Source: Chrysogorgia sp. JL179-B06
Taxonomy: Eukaryota; Cnidaria; Anthozoa; Scleralcyonacea; Chrysogorgiidae
Reading direction: 5' to 3'
NCBI GenBank assembly: GCA_035772405.1
Contig: JAYKKM010000351.1
Span: 1,225,501 to 1,289,500, forward strand
Length of the DNA: 64,000 nt
Below are positions 33,481-45,037 of the stretch, piece by piece (position 1 is the stretch's first letter; each line of letters opens with the position of its first letter). The position numbers and the translations under genes were made by a program. Below the pieces are notes generated by a model, which was given only the letters and a program-made list of their open reading frames with translations, was not told the origin of the DNA and made no database searches.

Positions 33481-35804
33481 CCAGATGCGTCGTAGACGAT
33501 CCATACCTTCGTCGATTCTGCAGCTTCTCTAACAACGGGCTTGTGTGGTATGTAGAACTCCACCCCACGCGGTTGTTGGTCAGCGATCTCCACGATGCCC
33601 TCTGCCTTTTGCTTCTCGATGATTTGTGCATAGCTTTCGATCAGCCCGGTTTTTTGTAGCTTGCGTTGCAGGTTGCCGAGTCTTCGCAAACTCCCATTTC
33701 GATTTGTCGGAAGAGGAGGGTGGTTTCCCTTCCACGGAAGACCAGTCTCGTACCAACCATGCTCACTTCGCACGAGCTGCTCACGGAACTCGGTGTAGAC
33801 TTCACGTTGATCATGTTCAGGTGAGTCTGCAAGGCCCAGAATGTCAAGTCGACAAAGTTCCTCATAGTCAGTTTGACTTGTTTGCGCCATTAACAAAGCG
33901 GTGTAGTCAATCTCCTTTCCCTGGGCTATGATGGTCCACCCGAATTTCGTCTTTTCGGCCACAGGCTCTCCGGTCTTACCGACGCGAGGTCGCTCTCCTG
34001 TTTTGATCCGCATGTAGTCGCTTGCTCCCAATATGAGATGGACTGGAAGCTTTCGCTTATGGTCGTTGTCCTCCATCTGGATTCCCTTGAGGTGCTGGTA
34101 ATTGTTTATCAGCTGCTGGTAGTTCGGATTGTTAAGCATGAGCAGTTCTCCCTTGTCAACCTTCGTCACATTCACATTTATTTGGAATTTTCCATCGAGA
34201 GCTTCGACCTTCACCGTTGACATCTCCATTTCCTTGGTCACACTACCAAGCATCATCTCTACGCGTCGTACTTCATTTCGATGGTTGCGCTTTGGAAGAC
34301 GGTTAAGCAACGCGGCTGACGCATATGAGCTCCCTGCTCCAGTGTCCAAGAGCGCTCGACACTTTAACCCTTCAACGTCCACCACCACTACTGGATACAC
34401 TAGCGGTCCTTCACCCGTCCCTGCTGCGGTACCGAGGAAATTATGCCCTTCCTTATTGCAAATAGAAGTGTGATGCTTGAGGTTACATTTCTGGCAGTTG
34501 GTGTTGCTTTTGCACTCTGATGCGCGATGTTTGCTACCAGTACAGTTGAAACAGAGCCTTTTCTGCGCCAGGAGTTTCTTGCGTTCGTCCAAGGTAGTCA
34601 CACGAGAGCAATCTTTAGAAATGTGGTCAGCTTCTTCGCAGTAAACGCATGCTCGTTTATGACGTTCACTTTCCTTGGTGTGATAAAACGGCTTGGTTTT
34701 CCCGAAGCTCTTTGACGAAGGGGGTTTTCTCGGGGATTCACCGTCCTCTACTGGGTTGATATCTTTCCACTTTTTTAATGCGACGATAAGACGCGAAAAG
34801 TCCCAGTTTTGCCAACCGTCTTCGCCGCGAACTAGGTCTGCTTTGATGCCCTTTAGCTTCTCTAGCACACTTCTGGCCGTTCCGTTTACTTGCTCGAGCT
34901 TACCGAGAGTCTCCAGTGATTGCACGTTGAACAATAGAGTCTTGTAAAAGTCGTGCACTTTGGCAGGATGTGAGCCATTTATGACCGGTAATGGCATTAT
35001 GCTTTGAATATGCGCATTAATTATCTCGCTCGTTTTTCCGTACTCGCTCCGGAGTATACTCTTGGCTCTTTGGTACCCTTCCGTCGTGAATGGTAACCCA
35101 TCGACTTCGGCTCTCACTTTCGGCTCTAACCATTCTTTAAGATACCCGAATTTCGTTACAGGGGCTAGATCGGAGGACTCTATCTCTGCTTCGAATGCAT
35201 TCCAAAACGGTAACCAGTCAGAATAATCACCACTAAACTTTGTTATTGTTAATTTAGGCAAATTAGTGTTCGTTACCTTTTTCTGTTTGGTTTCTTGCAC
35301 AGCTCCCACGGATTTCTCGTATTGTAGCTTCTGATTTAGTAGTTCGTTTTGGTGTTTCAGTTCTCGTTTGCGCTCTTCTTCTTTGTGCGCTTGTTCCAGC
35401 TCATATTTGGCTTTCTCAAGGGCCAACTGTTTCTCCTTTTCCATGTTTTCCGCCGTATCCTTCGCTTGTTCAACCTCTGCGCGCTGAACTGCTTTCGCCT
35501 CTTCCTCCATTTTAGTTAACAGATGTCGTATGGCCACAGCTTTAGCGTCTGCTTCGGTCATTTTAGCTTCGACATCCTCGGCCCATTGTCGCACTGCGTC
35601 CTCTGTCTCATCTTTGACGAATTTCAATTCTTCGATCTCCTCTTTCAAGGTATGCACTCTTACCACCCTCTTCGTTATAGAGGCCTCGTGTCTCGTTAAC
35701 GCTTCTCTGTTACGCGCGGTAATAGCGTCGTCGCACTTTCCAAGGGTAAAATTTAACGCCTTGATTTTCCCAGTCAACTCGGCTAGTTTAGTTTCCAATT
35801 CCAT
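33375..35804 (-). CDS. BEL Gag-protease and RT N-terminus (809 residues)
   Basis: Starts at an ATG 80 bases inside the 5' LTR. Residues ~1-180 are coiled coil, rich in Glu/Lys. Around 190-310 is the DUF1759-type Gag core (FSGDYSDWLPFWNAFEAEI). Around 385-455 are Cys/His knuckles (CVYCEEADHISKDC, CFNCTGSKHRASEC, CQKCNLKHHTSIC). Next is an aspartic protease (CRALLDTGAGSSYA), then GASDYMRIKTGE and the RT start (VEFYIPHKPVVRE, WIVYDASGS). The frame is lost just after YDASG, where the RT continues one base off. Confidence 0.92.
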   Translation of the reverse strand: MELETKLAELTGKIKALNFTLGKCDDAITARNREALTRHEASITKRVVRVHTLKEEIEELKFVKDETEDAVRQWAEDVEAKMTEADAKAVAIRHLLTKMEEEAKAVQRAEVEQAKDTAENMEKEKQLALEKAKYELEQAHKEEERKRELKHQNELLNQKLQYEKSVGAVQETKQKKVTNTNLPKLTITKFSGDYSDWLPFWNAFEAEIESSDLAPVTKFGYLKEWLEPKVRAEVDGLPFTTEGYQRAKSILRSEYGKTSEIINAHIQSIMPLPVINGSHPAKVHDFYKTLLFNVQSLETLGKLEQVNGTARSVLEKLKGIKADLVRGEDGWQNWDFSRLIVALKKWKDINPVEDGESPRKPPSSKSFGKTKPFYHTKESERHKRACVYCEEADHISKDCSRVTTLDERKKLLAQKRLCFNCTGSKHRASECKSNTNCQKCNLKHHTSICNKEGHNFLGTAAGTGEGPLVYPVVVVDVEGLKCRALLDTGAGSSYASAALLNRLPKRNHRNEVRRVEMMLGSVTKEMEMSTVKVEALDGKFQINVNVTKVDKGELLMLNNPNYQQLINNYQHLKGIQMEDNDHKRKLPVHLILGASDYMRIKTGERPRVGKTGEPVAEKTKFGWTIIAQGKEIDYTALLMAQTSQTDYEELCRLDILGLADSPEHDQREVYTEFREQLVRSEHGWYETGLPWKGNHPPLPTNRNGSLRRLGNLQRKLQKTGLIESYAQIIEKQKAEGIVEIADQQPRGVEFYIPHKPVVREAAESTKVWIVYDASGSTSSEPTLECSRENAIPSSVSGGRFETNIFASAN

Positions 35805-35863
35805 ATCGTTTCACAGGTCTCCACGCAGGTTCTTGCTCTTGGTAGAGCTCTAAATCACAGATG

Positions 35864-35881
35864 ATCCCGTCGGAGGTGCCA
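35864..35881 (-). promoter_or_regulatory. primer binding site
   Basis: Three bases after the 5' LTR on the minus strand, TGGCACCTCCGACGGGAT begins with the TGG that pairs with tRNA CCA. I cannot assign the tRNA. Confidence 0.7.
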
Positions 35882-35884
35882 CTA

Positions 35885-36217
35885 TGTCGGGGATTGCCTC
35901 CCTGGTCGCCCAACACTTCACAAATTCACAATTCACAAGTTTATCTTTATTTCCCTTCTCTCTCTCGACTCGCATGCTCTCAGAGACAGACAAGATTTAC
36001 ACACACACGCACACTTTTCATACCGACGCTCTTATTTCACATGACATTGACCTGATTGGCTACTGCCCTAACCTAAATGGATTACAAATGTTCAACATCT
36101 GTCGTCACTAGTTAATCTAATACCCAAACCTAACTTAACCTAAATTTAACCCTTAATTATTTCCTATCTATAACACTCGTAACTCACATGTTGACATAAA
36201 TGATCCAGTCTCCGACA
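35885..36217 (-). repeat. 5' LTR of the BEL element
   Basis: 333 bp, TGTCGG...CCGACA. It is the upstream LTR for minus-strand transcription. Confidence 0.95.
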
Positions 36218-36237
36218 ACGAGTGTAAATGACAAATT

Positions 36238-36650
36238 GCAAAGTGAAAAGGTGGTAAACTGCCAAGATTTTTAGTAACGAAATACTAACGTTTCGAGCCT
36301 AGGCGTTCATCAGAGTATGACCTTTAAAATTTAAAGTAATACGACTGGAAAAACGGGTCTTAGATAAAATAAGTAAGGTCATGGTTACTGATCGACGGTA
36401 AAAAAGGAAGCAAATTACTTACCATTTCGTGATGGAGACCTTGTCGAAACTACTTAAGGTTAGGCATATCGCAGCGATAGAATATCCGAGAATAGTAAAA
36501 AATTAGAATGTTTCGTAGACAGTGTTTGGGATATACTGTCATAGCAAAGTGAAAAGGTGGTGAACTGTTAAGATTTTTAGCAACGATATACAGTAGACTG
36601 ACTTTCGAGCGGTGCCATTCGTCAGAGTAAGACCAAAAGATATTTTAAAC
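36238..36650 (-). repeat. two tandem PLE tails with hammerhead-core motifs
   Basis: Minus-strand copies of the 30275 block: CTGATGA-acgcctaggctc-GAAAC (about 36285-36318, stem II GCC/GGC) and CTGACGA-atggcaccgctc-GAAAG (about 36598-36632), each followed by the 'accacctttt' and 'cactttgc' words. They are about 300 bp apart in the same orientation. Confidence 0.55.
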
Positions 36651-37018
36651 TGTTGAAGAACATCTTTACTTCGAACGGGTTGTATGGAAAACGCGGACAC
36701 GGACAGCGCGGACGGCGGACAGCGGACGACGGACAGCGGACAATTAAAAAGTGGAAAATGCGGACAATTAAAAAATGGAAAATGCGGACAATTTAAATTG
36801 GAAAATGCGGACAAAAATGGAAAATGCGGACAATTTAAAATGGAAAATGTGGACAATTAAAAAATGGAAAATGCGGACAAAATGGAAAATGCGGACAACT
36901 TAATATGGAAAATGCTGACAAAAAAGTGATAAAAATAAAACTTAAACAATATATCAACTCACACAACGAGTAAGCAGAACTAGATGCATACATGAATTGT
37001 AAATATAAATATATTAAG

Positions 37019-37112
37019 GTTGGTATACTGTCAAAAACGGAATACGTGTAATCTATTGTTTCGAGTGAAGGCCCTTCGTCAGAGAGATTCCGTTTTTGGC
37101 AATACACCAACC
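37019..37112 (-). ncRNA. hammerhead-like hairpin with long stem I
   Basis: On the minus strand CTGACGA-agggccttcactc-GAAAC is enclosed by a long stem: 'ggttggtgtattgccaaaaa' and 'cggaat' before the core pair with 'attccgtttttgacagtata' and 'ccaacc' after it. Cleavage would follow GTA. Stem III is weak, so activity is uncertain. It is a PLE-type tail. Confidence 0.5.
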
Positions 37113-37399
37113 GTTCTATATTTCTATTTGTATTTCGAGACTTCCTACGCGGCACACTACTTTTATTACACTATATGAATTGGATATATTTTATTACACT
37201 GTTCCCAAACCATATGCATGCACGGGAAGGAAGACGTCACCATTCACGTTTACTTATAGCACCCTAATAAACACAATTAATAAACAAAAACGATCTCGAT
37301 CTCAAAAACAATCAAGGCAGAGATACTCCATCATGATTGCGTGTGGTTCAACGCAAAAAGAGATGAAACAAGCAATATTTTTAGTCGCGCTTCTTTCAA

Positions 37400-37615
37400 G
37401 AATAGGCGTTTAGTTTCTCTATTTAGAAGCCTTTTCACAACTACTTCTTTGCGGTTATACTTCCCCAAGTAAACTGCGCCAAACGAACCCGAGCCAAGCT
37501 CTTTGTTGCTGGAAAAATCATTCCATTCAAACGTTGGGCTCCAGGATTCAAATTTTCCGCTCGCAATGTGAATTTTGGAGTACCGAAAATACCAGCCATC
37601 GTTAACAACAATCAC
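37400..37615 (-). pseudogene. protein kinase N-lobe fragment
   Basis: Encodes FEWNDFSSNKELGSGSFG, AVYLGKYNRKEVVVKRL and RLFLKEAR. That is the glycine loop GSGSFGAV, the VVVK lysine and the start of the C-helix with its Glu (KEA). The similarity stops at LFLKEAR and the frame runs on into non-kinase sequence. No HRD or DFG region exists nearby. It looks like one exon of a tyrosine-kinase-like protein carried between the TIRs of 36672-38580. Confidence 0.75.
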
Positions 37616-38582
37616 TTATCCAAACTCTGCGTTCGCCAATTAATAGAATACAAGACAATGATAAGCTGCGAACGTGAGCCGTGCCGACACAAGGTGGCAA
37701 TGGCGTTCAAAAAACGTCAGAGCTTTATTTCATATCATAGTGATAAGTAACATATGTTGACAGATATAGTCGCCGGTAAAATATGTTCGGAAATTTAAAA
37801 CGTTTTATGCCATACTAGCCATAGACTAGCTCAATAGCATACAATAGATCGTTTGTATTGATATGGCAGAAAGATGCAAGCACATGACCTTGGATGTGTC
37901 GTGAGCCGGTGAAGCGTATTTTTTCAGTCTATACTATCCTAAACGCATTATATTCCAATATCAAAAGTAGACCGACAGTCGCGGTGTTTCAGATCCGATC
38001 AAACGCGTGCTCCGAGGTTTTTTTTATACGTTCGTGTTCATTTGCGCAATAATATCATAAAAACGAAGCATATATGGTATTTTTAGGAATCGATAAACGA
38101 ATAGGTTATTATATCGGTTCAAATTTGTAAGGGTGTAACGTAACTTTTCTGTTTAAAAGAAAAGCACCGCCAAGCTAGATGTTATTTACGTTCTAGGTGA
38201 CAGATGTATTTAACACAATTATTCCGATCTTGTTCCGGCCACATGTACTATGTAGTCATCAAATTGTTTTGGTCGCTCATTTTTTCACATTAAAATTTAA
38301 AAACAACAAGTAGATTACTAGATTCCCTACGTCAGCGTGCACAACTTACTATAGAAGAAGAGATCTATCAAAGAGAGATATACTAATATATTGTTTTTTG
38401 AAATACTTTTATATATATAATTTTATATATGTTTTTTGATATATTTGATATAATTTATATTTTGTCCGCATTTTCCATTTTAAATTGTCCGCATTTTCCA
38501 TTTTAAATTGTCCGCATTTTCCACTTTTTAATTGTCCGCCGTCCGCTGTCCGTGTCCGCGTTTTCCAGACAACCCGTTCGCA

Positions 38583-39985
38583 TGCATGCTTCTGTTGTTC
38601 ATGTCTAGTTGGAAAGCTCTGTCATTGGCTTGCTTCAGTCACATTGGAACTGACTGAAGCAAGCCATTGACAGAGCTGCAGAGTTTTCCATCTCAAGTTA
38701 GCCTGCGAACAGGCTATCGAGGTTTTGGAAAATCCTCAAGAACCTTCTTGCTGCAGGTAAAGTAAACCTGGCAACAAGTTTATGTCCAACATATATGTGT
38801 AGTAATAATTTCATGTTACGAGGGAACTATTAGAGGGAGTGGTTTAGCTGGGCAGTGGATAATATTCTTAAAGTACACTGGTGGATTAAAAAAAAACAAG
38901 AAAATTATTAATAACATGACTCCGATAAAATGTGTCACATGTCAAACGACGTGCTGAAACAAGGATAGTTAAAAAAATGAAATGAAGAAAACATTGTCAA
39001 GAAGAAAATCGTAAGTAGAAGCCATTTCTTACTCTGGCTTTTTGATGAAGCTCAAAATATGATTGAAGCTCGAACTACAGTTCCGACCCTGATATATACA
39101 TAACGTTTGAATGCTTTTACGCTTTTCGAATTGTAAGTTATTTTATTTACACTTTAAATTCGTCAATATACTACTTATATACAATCTTCTCATTTCTCTC
39201 TCCATCTTATATATATATATATATATTAAATATTCCTAATAATATATGTTACTTAGTATTCCCAATCGGCGAAATATACAAATAATAAATAAATGACACG
39301 ACCATATCATTCAGATCAGCTATATTTACGGAAGTTTATTAAGCTTATTGTTGAGTACTGAGTACGCCACATCAAAAGGAAAAAAAATTAAATGAATCAT
39401 TGTTCTAAATAAAGCATGCCATTTGTTGCAATAGTAGAACCTATATCTCAGGCTGCTCTCTTGAAATCTCATACAATGAAGAAAAATGAAAATACACTAA
39501 AACACTTCATTTCATACAAATATTTTAAGAAAAATCTCGGTCTGACTGAAATGGGAGACGACTACGAATTTAAACGTCATAACGAGGCACGAGACAGCGA
39601 ATGCTGCAAGAAATTGCGAATGTTGTAGTGTCTTACTCGTACGTATTCAAATCCGTAAGCCTACTTATTGCATCGCTCAGTGCTTGCCAAAACTCTATAT
39701 GGTATAGATAGGCATATTGGCTTACGCATGAAATAAATGAACATTTATAGAACAATGTCACAGTTATTCTGTATTACGATGCATCATGGACGCCTTTGGA
39801 TGGCTATAATGATAAGCAAGCAATACTCACCGCTCTGATTTTGAAGGTTGTGAGATCCTTCATTGAGTGGTTTCCTTTTATGTTTTGATATTGACGTGGA
39901 AACTCAGAATTTGTAACTTAGAATATTGAACAACGAAATATAGCTCCAACTTATTCAGATATACGCGGCCTTCTTTGCTTCATCA
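38583..39985. repeat. segmental duplication, copy 1
   Basis: Matches 40634-41286 and then 44276-45010 almost base for base, including a hairpin ('ggaaagctctgtcattggct' and inverse), an (TA)n tract at 39208-39228 and the stretch to 'caacttattcagat'. No gene recognised. A 70-codon frame (39416-39628) is present in both copies but shows mostly amino-acid-changing differences. Confidence 0.85.
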
Positions 39986-40633
39986 TAACAGAACTCTATG
40001 CGGGGATCAACTCGATTTTATATCGCAGTTATTAAAAAAAATTTGAAACATTAAATTCCTGAATACACTATCTTTAATTATGGTTTTACATGAATTCAAA
40101 GCGGCCATGTTGGTGGCCAACCTCCACGTTCCGACGTTCAACAGATCGAATAATCAATGTAAATTATTTTCAATATAGGCATTTACTCGCCAACTGGAGA
40201 ATATACGTGAAACCACTATATAATATATTTTAAAGCGTACTCGAATACGCTAACGCAAAAGGTGTTGTTCCAGGAAACTAGTTTCATGTATATTAGCGGA
40301 TATAATAGGCGTAAATAATTATTTACCACGTATGTTTACTGGCACCACGGGAAACAATGTGTTTTGTGACTCTCATGCGACCACCGTTTATTATACTTCA
40401 AAAAACGCAATTTGGCGGATAAATTAGTAATGGAGGTGTACAAGCACAATGTCCGAAATAATTTCGAAACTGTTTCTTTCTGAAACCTTTTTAAAACTGT
40501 TTACTTCCGAAACTGTTTCCTTGATGATTACAGAACTCCGTGGCGTCACCCTGATTTTATAATTGAATTCGACCTTCTGGAATTTCGACCGCTGTGCAAG
40601 CAGGTTCTAGAGCTTGTTCAAATCCCACTAAGA
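39986..40633. other. sequence between the two duplication copies
   Basis: No coding exon or element end recognised. Confidence 0.5.
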
Positions 40634-41477
<844 letters not shown>

Positions 41478-41592
41478 GGTATTGAGCGCTCTAAAACCTT
41501 TTGCCAACTGTGTGACTTTGTTACATATTCTTCTTGGTATAATCTCGCTCCTAACCTTAGTTGAGCGCTCTTAATGGCTTGGAACTCACACG

Positions 41593-43740
41593 GTGAAAAT
41601 GCAGCAGATCCGATTTAATTATTCTCTAAAGAACATTGGTCTACCAACTCATGATGAATACCGACGCAACATAATCGACAAAACTGAGAGTGTTATCCAC
41701 CGCATGCGATGGAAAGCACACTTCTTCCTACACGGTGACAGCAAAGACGCACAGAAAACGAATATGTATGGCTTAAAGTCCACCCGAAGCCCGCCACACG
41801 TATCAGAGTTGAAAGGCTTTGAAGACGACGTTATTAAGATGATCTCTAACACCCAATTCCGAGACGGCAACGACGAGTTTAGCAAATCTCTAGATGACGA
41901 TAAACGGAAGATCACATCATCAAACAACCTCTTCGTCCCCGCGGACAAAACGAGAAATATGTACGAGATGGACGCGCCTACATACATCAAGTTACTGACG
42001 GAAAACGTAACAAAAACCTATAAATTGGCAGAGGAGAATAGCATGAATAGTATCAACGATGAACTGAAACAAATAGCCGACAGATTAAAGATAAGCAACC
42101 GTATAGAGACTATGGCGCAATCGAAAGCCTTCATATCCCTTAAAGACCACAAGGACAATTTCGAGAACCACCCGCAATGCCGACTTATCAACCCTGCCAA
42201 GAGTAATCTCGGAAAGGTCAGCAAGTCCATTCTTGACCGTATCAACAGCGATATCCGTAACGAAACCCGATGCAACCAGTGGCGCAACTCCGACGATACG
42301 ATATCGTGGTTTACCAATATACCCAACAAGAATAGACACACGTTGTGACGTTTTTATCGTTCGACATCGTAAATTTTTATCCATCCATTTCCGAGCAATT
42401 ACTAGATGACGCCATCAATTGGTCTAAGCAATTCACCACCATTTCCGAAAACGACATCAAAATCATCAAACATGCAAGAAAATCCCTCCTTTTTAACAAC
42501 GGCAAAGCATGGACAAAACAAAACTCGCTCAACCTTTTTGACGTAACCATGGGCAGCTATGACGGCGCCGAAATATGTGAACTAGTTGGCCTATTTTTCC
42601 TCAGCACGCTCGAGAACCGATTTGGAAACCAAATTGGATTATACCGAGACGACGGCCTAGCAGCTATCACCACCACCTCCGGAAGATTAGCTGACAAGGC
42701 GCGCAAAGATCTGATCCAAATCTTCGCAAATTTCGGCCTAAAAATCACGGCCGATGCTAACCTGAAACGCGTGAATTTCCTTGACATAACGTTTGACCTA
42801 ACTGACGGAACGTACAAACCATTCAGAAAACCTAACGACGAACCACTTTACGTTAACCGACTATCTAACCACCCCCCCCCCCCCCCCCTCCATACTACGC
42901 CAACTACCATTATCAATCAACAAACGCATCAACAAACTCTCATGCGACAAACGAACATTCGGCGCTGCCGCACCGCTCTACAACGACGCCTTAAAACACA
43001 GCAATTTTGACACAAACCTCACATACGAACCACCCGCGCAGAACGGAAACGACTACCCTAACTATAATCAACAACGAACTGACGGAACAGACAACGCAAC
43101 GCTATTTGGTATAACCCACCTTTTAGTAAGAACGTTCAAACGAACATAGGGCGAGATTTTCTATCACTACTTGACAAACATTTCCCCCCTTCCAACAAAC
43201 TATATAGCATATTCAACCGACATAACATGAAATCTTTTATTTCCCAACATAACAACAAAATACTCAACCAACACACTAAACAACAAACGAACACTCAAAA
43301 CACAAACGAATGCAACTGCAGACGACCAGACGAATGCCCAATCGAGAACAAATGCCTGTCAGAAAGCGTGGTCTACCGAAGCTGATGTTACCACAGTTGA
43401 CAACAACAAGACGAAATCGTACGTAGGCGTAACGGGCGGTCCATTCAAGAGCAGATACCGAAACCACACAAAGTCGTTTTCACACAGAAAATACGCCGAT
43501 GAAACGGAACTGTCAAAGTATATTTGGAAATTGAGTGATTCTAAGCGCGCGTTCAAGATAAATTGGTCGCTAAGAAAGAAAATTCCCGCCTACAAAATCG
43601 GCTCACGAAGGTGTAACTTGTGCTTGGAAGAAAAACTAATCCTACTGAAGGACCGGAAACACGAACTACTGAACAGACGCTCTGAACTTTTTAGTAAATG
43701 CAGACACGTAACACGACACCTCGTTTCATCATGTAAATAG
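41593..43740 (+). pseudogene. Penelope-like reverse transcriptase and GIY-YIG endonuclease
   Basis: N-terminal part to 42340 (FFLHGDSKDAQKTNMYGLKS, LFVPADKTRNMYEM, AFISLKDHKDNFENHPQCRL). RT palm: FLSFDIVNFYPSIS (motif A) after a one-base shift near 42345, then GLYRDDGLAAI (YRDD motif C). A C run of about 17 near 42872 shifts the frame again. Then NKLYSIF, CNCRRPDECPIENKCL, KSYVGVTGGPFKSRYRNH (GIY-YIG), [23 protein letters not shown] and SKCRHVTRHL to the stop at 43740. All domains of a full PLE protein are present; at least three frameshifts make it inactive. Confidence 0.9.
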
Positions 43741-43764
43741 AGTCTAACTAGATCGAGTCTGTCA

Positions 43765-43807
43765 GTTGCCTGACGATCGCGTATAAGCGTGAAACTCGAG
43801 TAGCGAC
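43765..43807 (+). ncRNA. hammerhead ribozyme 1 of the PLE
   Basis: Stem I GTTGC/GCGAC, core CTGACGA, stem II CGC/GCG over a short loop, GAAA, stem III as the palindrome CTCGAG, then TA before the expected cleavage point. Such a tiny stem III is characteristic of PLE hammerheads that act as dimers. Confidence 0.8.
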
Positions 43808-43875
43808 AGCTTTTTCACTTAATAAATAAATATATGTCAGGCAACGTTGTAATGTATAATAATATGTCAGGCAAC

Positions 43876-43919
43876 GTTGCCTGACGATCGCTTAACCGCG
43901 TGAAACTCGGAGTAGCAAC
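43876..43919 (+). ncRNA. hammerhead ribozyme 2 of the PLE
   Basis: Stem I GTTGC/GCAAC, core CTGACGA, stem II CGC/GCG, GAAA, stem III CTC-G-GAG, then TA before the cleavage point. It lies 111 bases after the first, same orientation. Confidence 0.82.
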
Positions 43920-44025
43920 CGAAACTTTTCATTTTAAATATATTACCTCGCTCTACCTATAATGGTATTGAGCGCTCTTTTATATTATACCAATGCTATA
44001 ACTTTTTCGTTATACTCACTACTTG

Positions 44026-44030
<5 letters not shown>

Positions 44031-44101
<71 letters not shown>

Positions 44102-44280
44102 CTACAGACGGTACCGTTTCGGCCTTTTGGGCCTCATCAGTGTAGTGCTGATGAGCAGGATGAAGATGACTGCTATTTACAGTCACCCTTGATGCACACA
44201 AAATGTGGGACATCAAAAACCATGCCAGAGCGCTCAAACTGCAAGCAGTGAGCGTGCGCATATATATATATATATATATA
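44031..44280 (-). repeat. (TA)n tracts flanking a 160-bp hammerhead unit
   Basis: TA tracts at 44027-44100 and 44261-44280 enclose 44101-44260. Read on minus this unit contains 'gagcgctctggcatggt', sharing GAGCGCTC with the PLE end, and finishes with the hammerhead. Confidence 0.7.
44101..44146 (-). ncRNA. canonical hammerhead ribozyme (opposite strand)
   Basis: On the minus strand: stem I ACTACA/TGTAGT, core CTGATGA, stem II GGCC/GGCC closed by CAAAA, GAAA, stem III CGG/CCG over TA, then GTC at the cleavage point. All invariant core bases are present and all stems are perfect. Confidence 0.88.
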
Positions 44281-45010
44281 AAATATTCCTAATAATATAT
44301 GTTACTTAGTATTCCCAATCGGCGAAATATACAAATAATAAATAAATGACACGACCATATCACTCAGATCAGCTATATTTACGGAAGTTTATTAAGCTTT
44401 ATATTGTTGAGTACTGAGTACGCCACATCAAAAGGAAAACAAATTAAATGAATCATTGTTCTAAATAAAGCATGCCATTTGTTGCAATAGTAGAACCTAT
44501 CTCAGCTGTCTTGAAATCTCATAAAATGAAGAGAAATGAAAATACACTAAAACACTTCATTTCATACAAATATTTTAAGAAAAATCTCGCTTTGACTGAA
44601 ATGGGAGACGACTACGAATTTATACGTCATAACGAGGCACGAGACAGCGAATGGTGCAAGAAATTGCAAATGTTGTAGTGTCTTACTCGTACGTATTCGA
44701 ATCTAAGCCTACTTATTGCATCGTTCAGTGCTTGCCAAAACTCTATATGGTATAGATAGGCATATTGGCTTACGCATGAAATAAATGAACATTGAACAAT
44801 CTCACAGTTATTCTGTATTACGATGCATCATGGACGCCTTTGGATGGCTATAATGATAAGCAAGCAAATATATACGTACTCACCGCTCTGATTTTGAAAG
44901 TTATGCGATCTTTCATTGAGTGGTTTCCTTTTATGTTTTGATATTGACGTAGCAAGTCAGAATTTGTAACTTAGAATATTGAACAACGAAATATAGCTCC
45001 AACTTATTCA
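44276..45010. repeat. segmental duplication, copy 2, right part
   Basis: Resumes exactly where copy 1 continues after its TA tract ('aaatattcctaataatatat') and runs to 'caacttattcagat'. Confidence 0.85.
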
Positions 45011-45037
45011 GATGGCCATAGCCTACGTGGCGGCGTT

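Larger units (their letters stand above)
30741..36217 (-). mobile_element. BEL/Pao LTR retrotransposon, defective
   Basis: Two 333-bp LTRs (30741-31073 and 35885-36217) start TGTCGG and end CCGACA. The host repeat ACGA flanks the element (30737-30740, 36218-36221). It is transcribed right to left: 5' LTR, primer site, gag-protease-RT-RNase H-integrase, purine tract, 3' LTR. I found one LTR mismatch (T at the left copy near 31034, C in the right), so the insertion is young. However, pol contains several frame breaks and most of the integrase is missing, so it must have been copied in trans or broken since. Confidence 0.93.
36672..38580. mobile_element. TIR element with subterminal repeats and a captured kinase fragment
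   Basis: The left end, starting CGAACGGGTTGT and running through 'ggaaaacgcggacacggac', is repeated inverted at the right end (to 38580). Just inside, arrays of 'aaaatggaaaatgcggacaa' occupy 36735-36930 (left) and 38458-38530 (right, inverted). No transposase is seen. The interior contains a protein-kinase N-lobe fragment and a PLE hammerhead-like hairpin. No clear target duplication. Confidence 0.75.

Noticed and set aside
36238..36650. Complete active hammerhead ribozymes in the two PLE tails
   Set aside because: Core words are present, but I could not find a stem I closing the core. Listed only as motif-bearing repeats.
39416..39628. 70-codon frame also open in the second duplication copy (44472-44678), a possible small conserved gene
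   Set aside because: Most substitutions between copies change amino acids and there are compensated indels. That is no sign of purifying selection, and the whole non-coding flank is equally similar.
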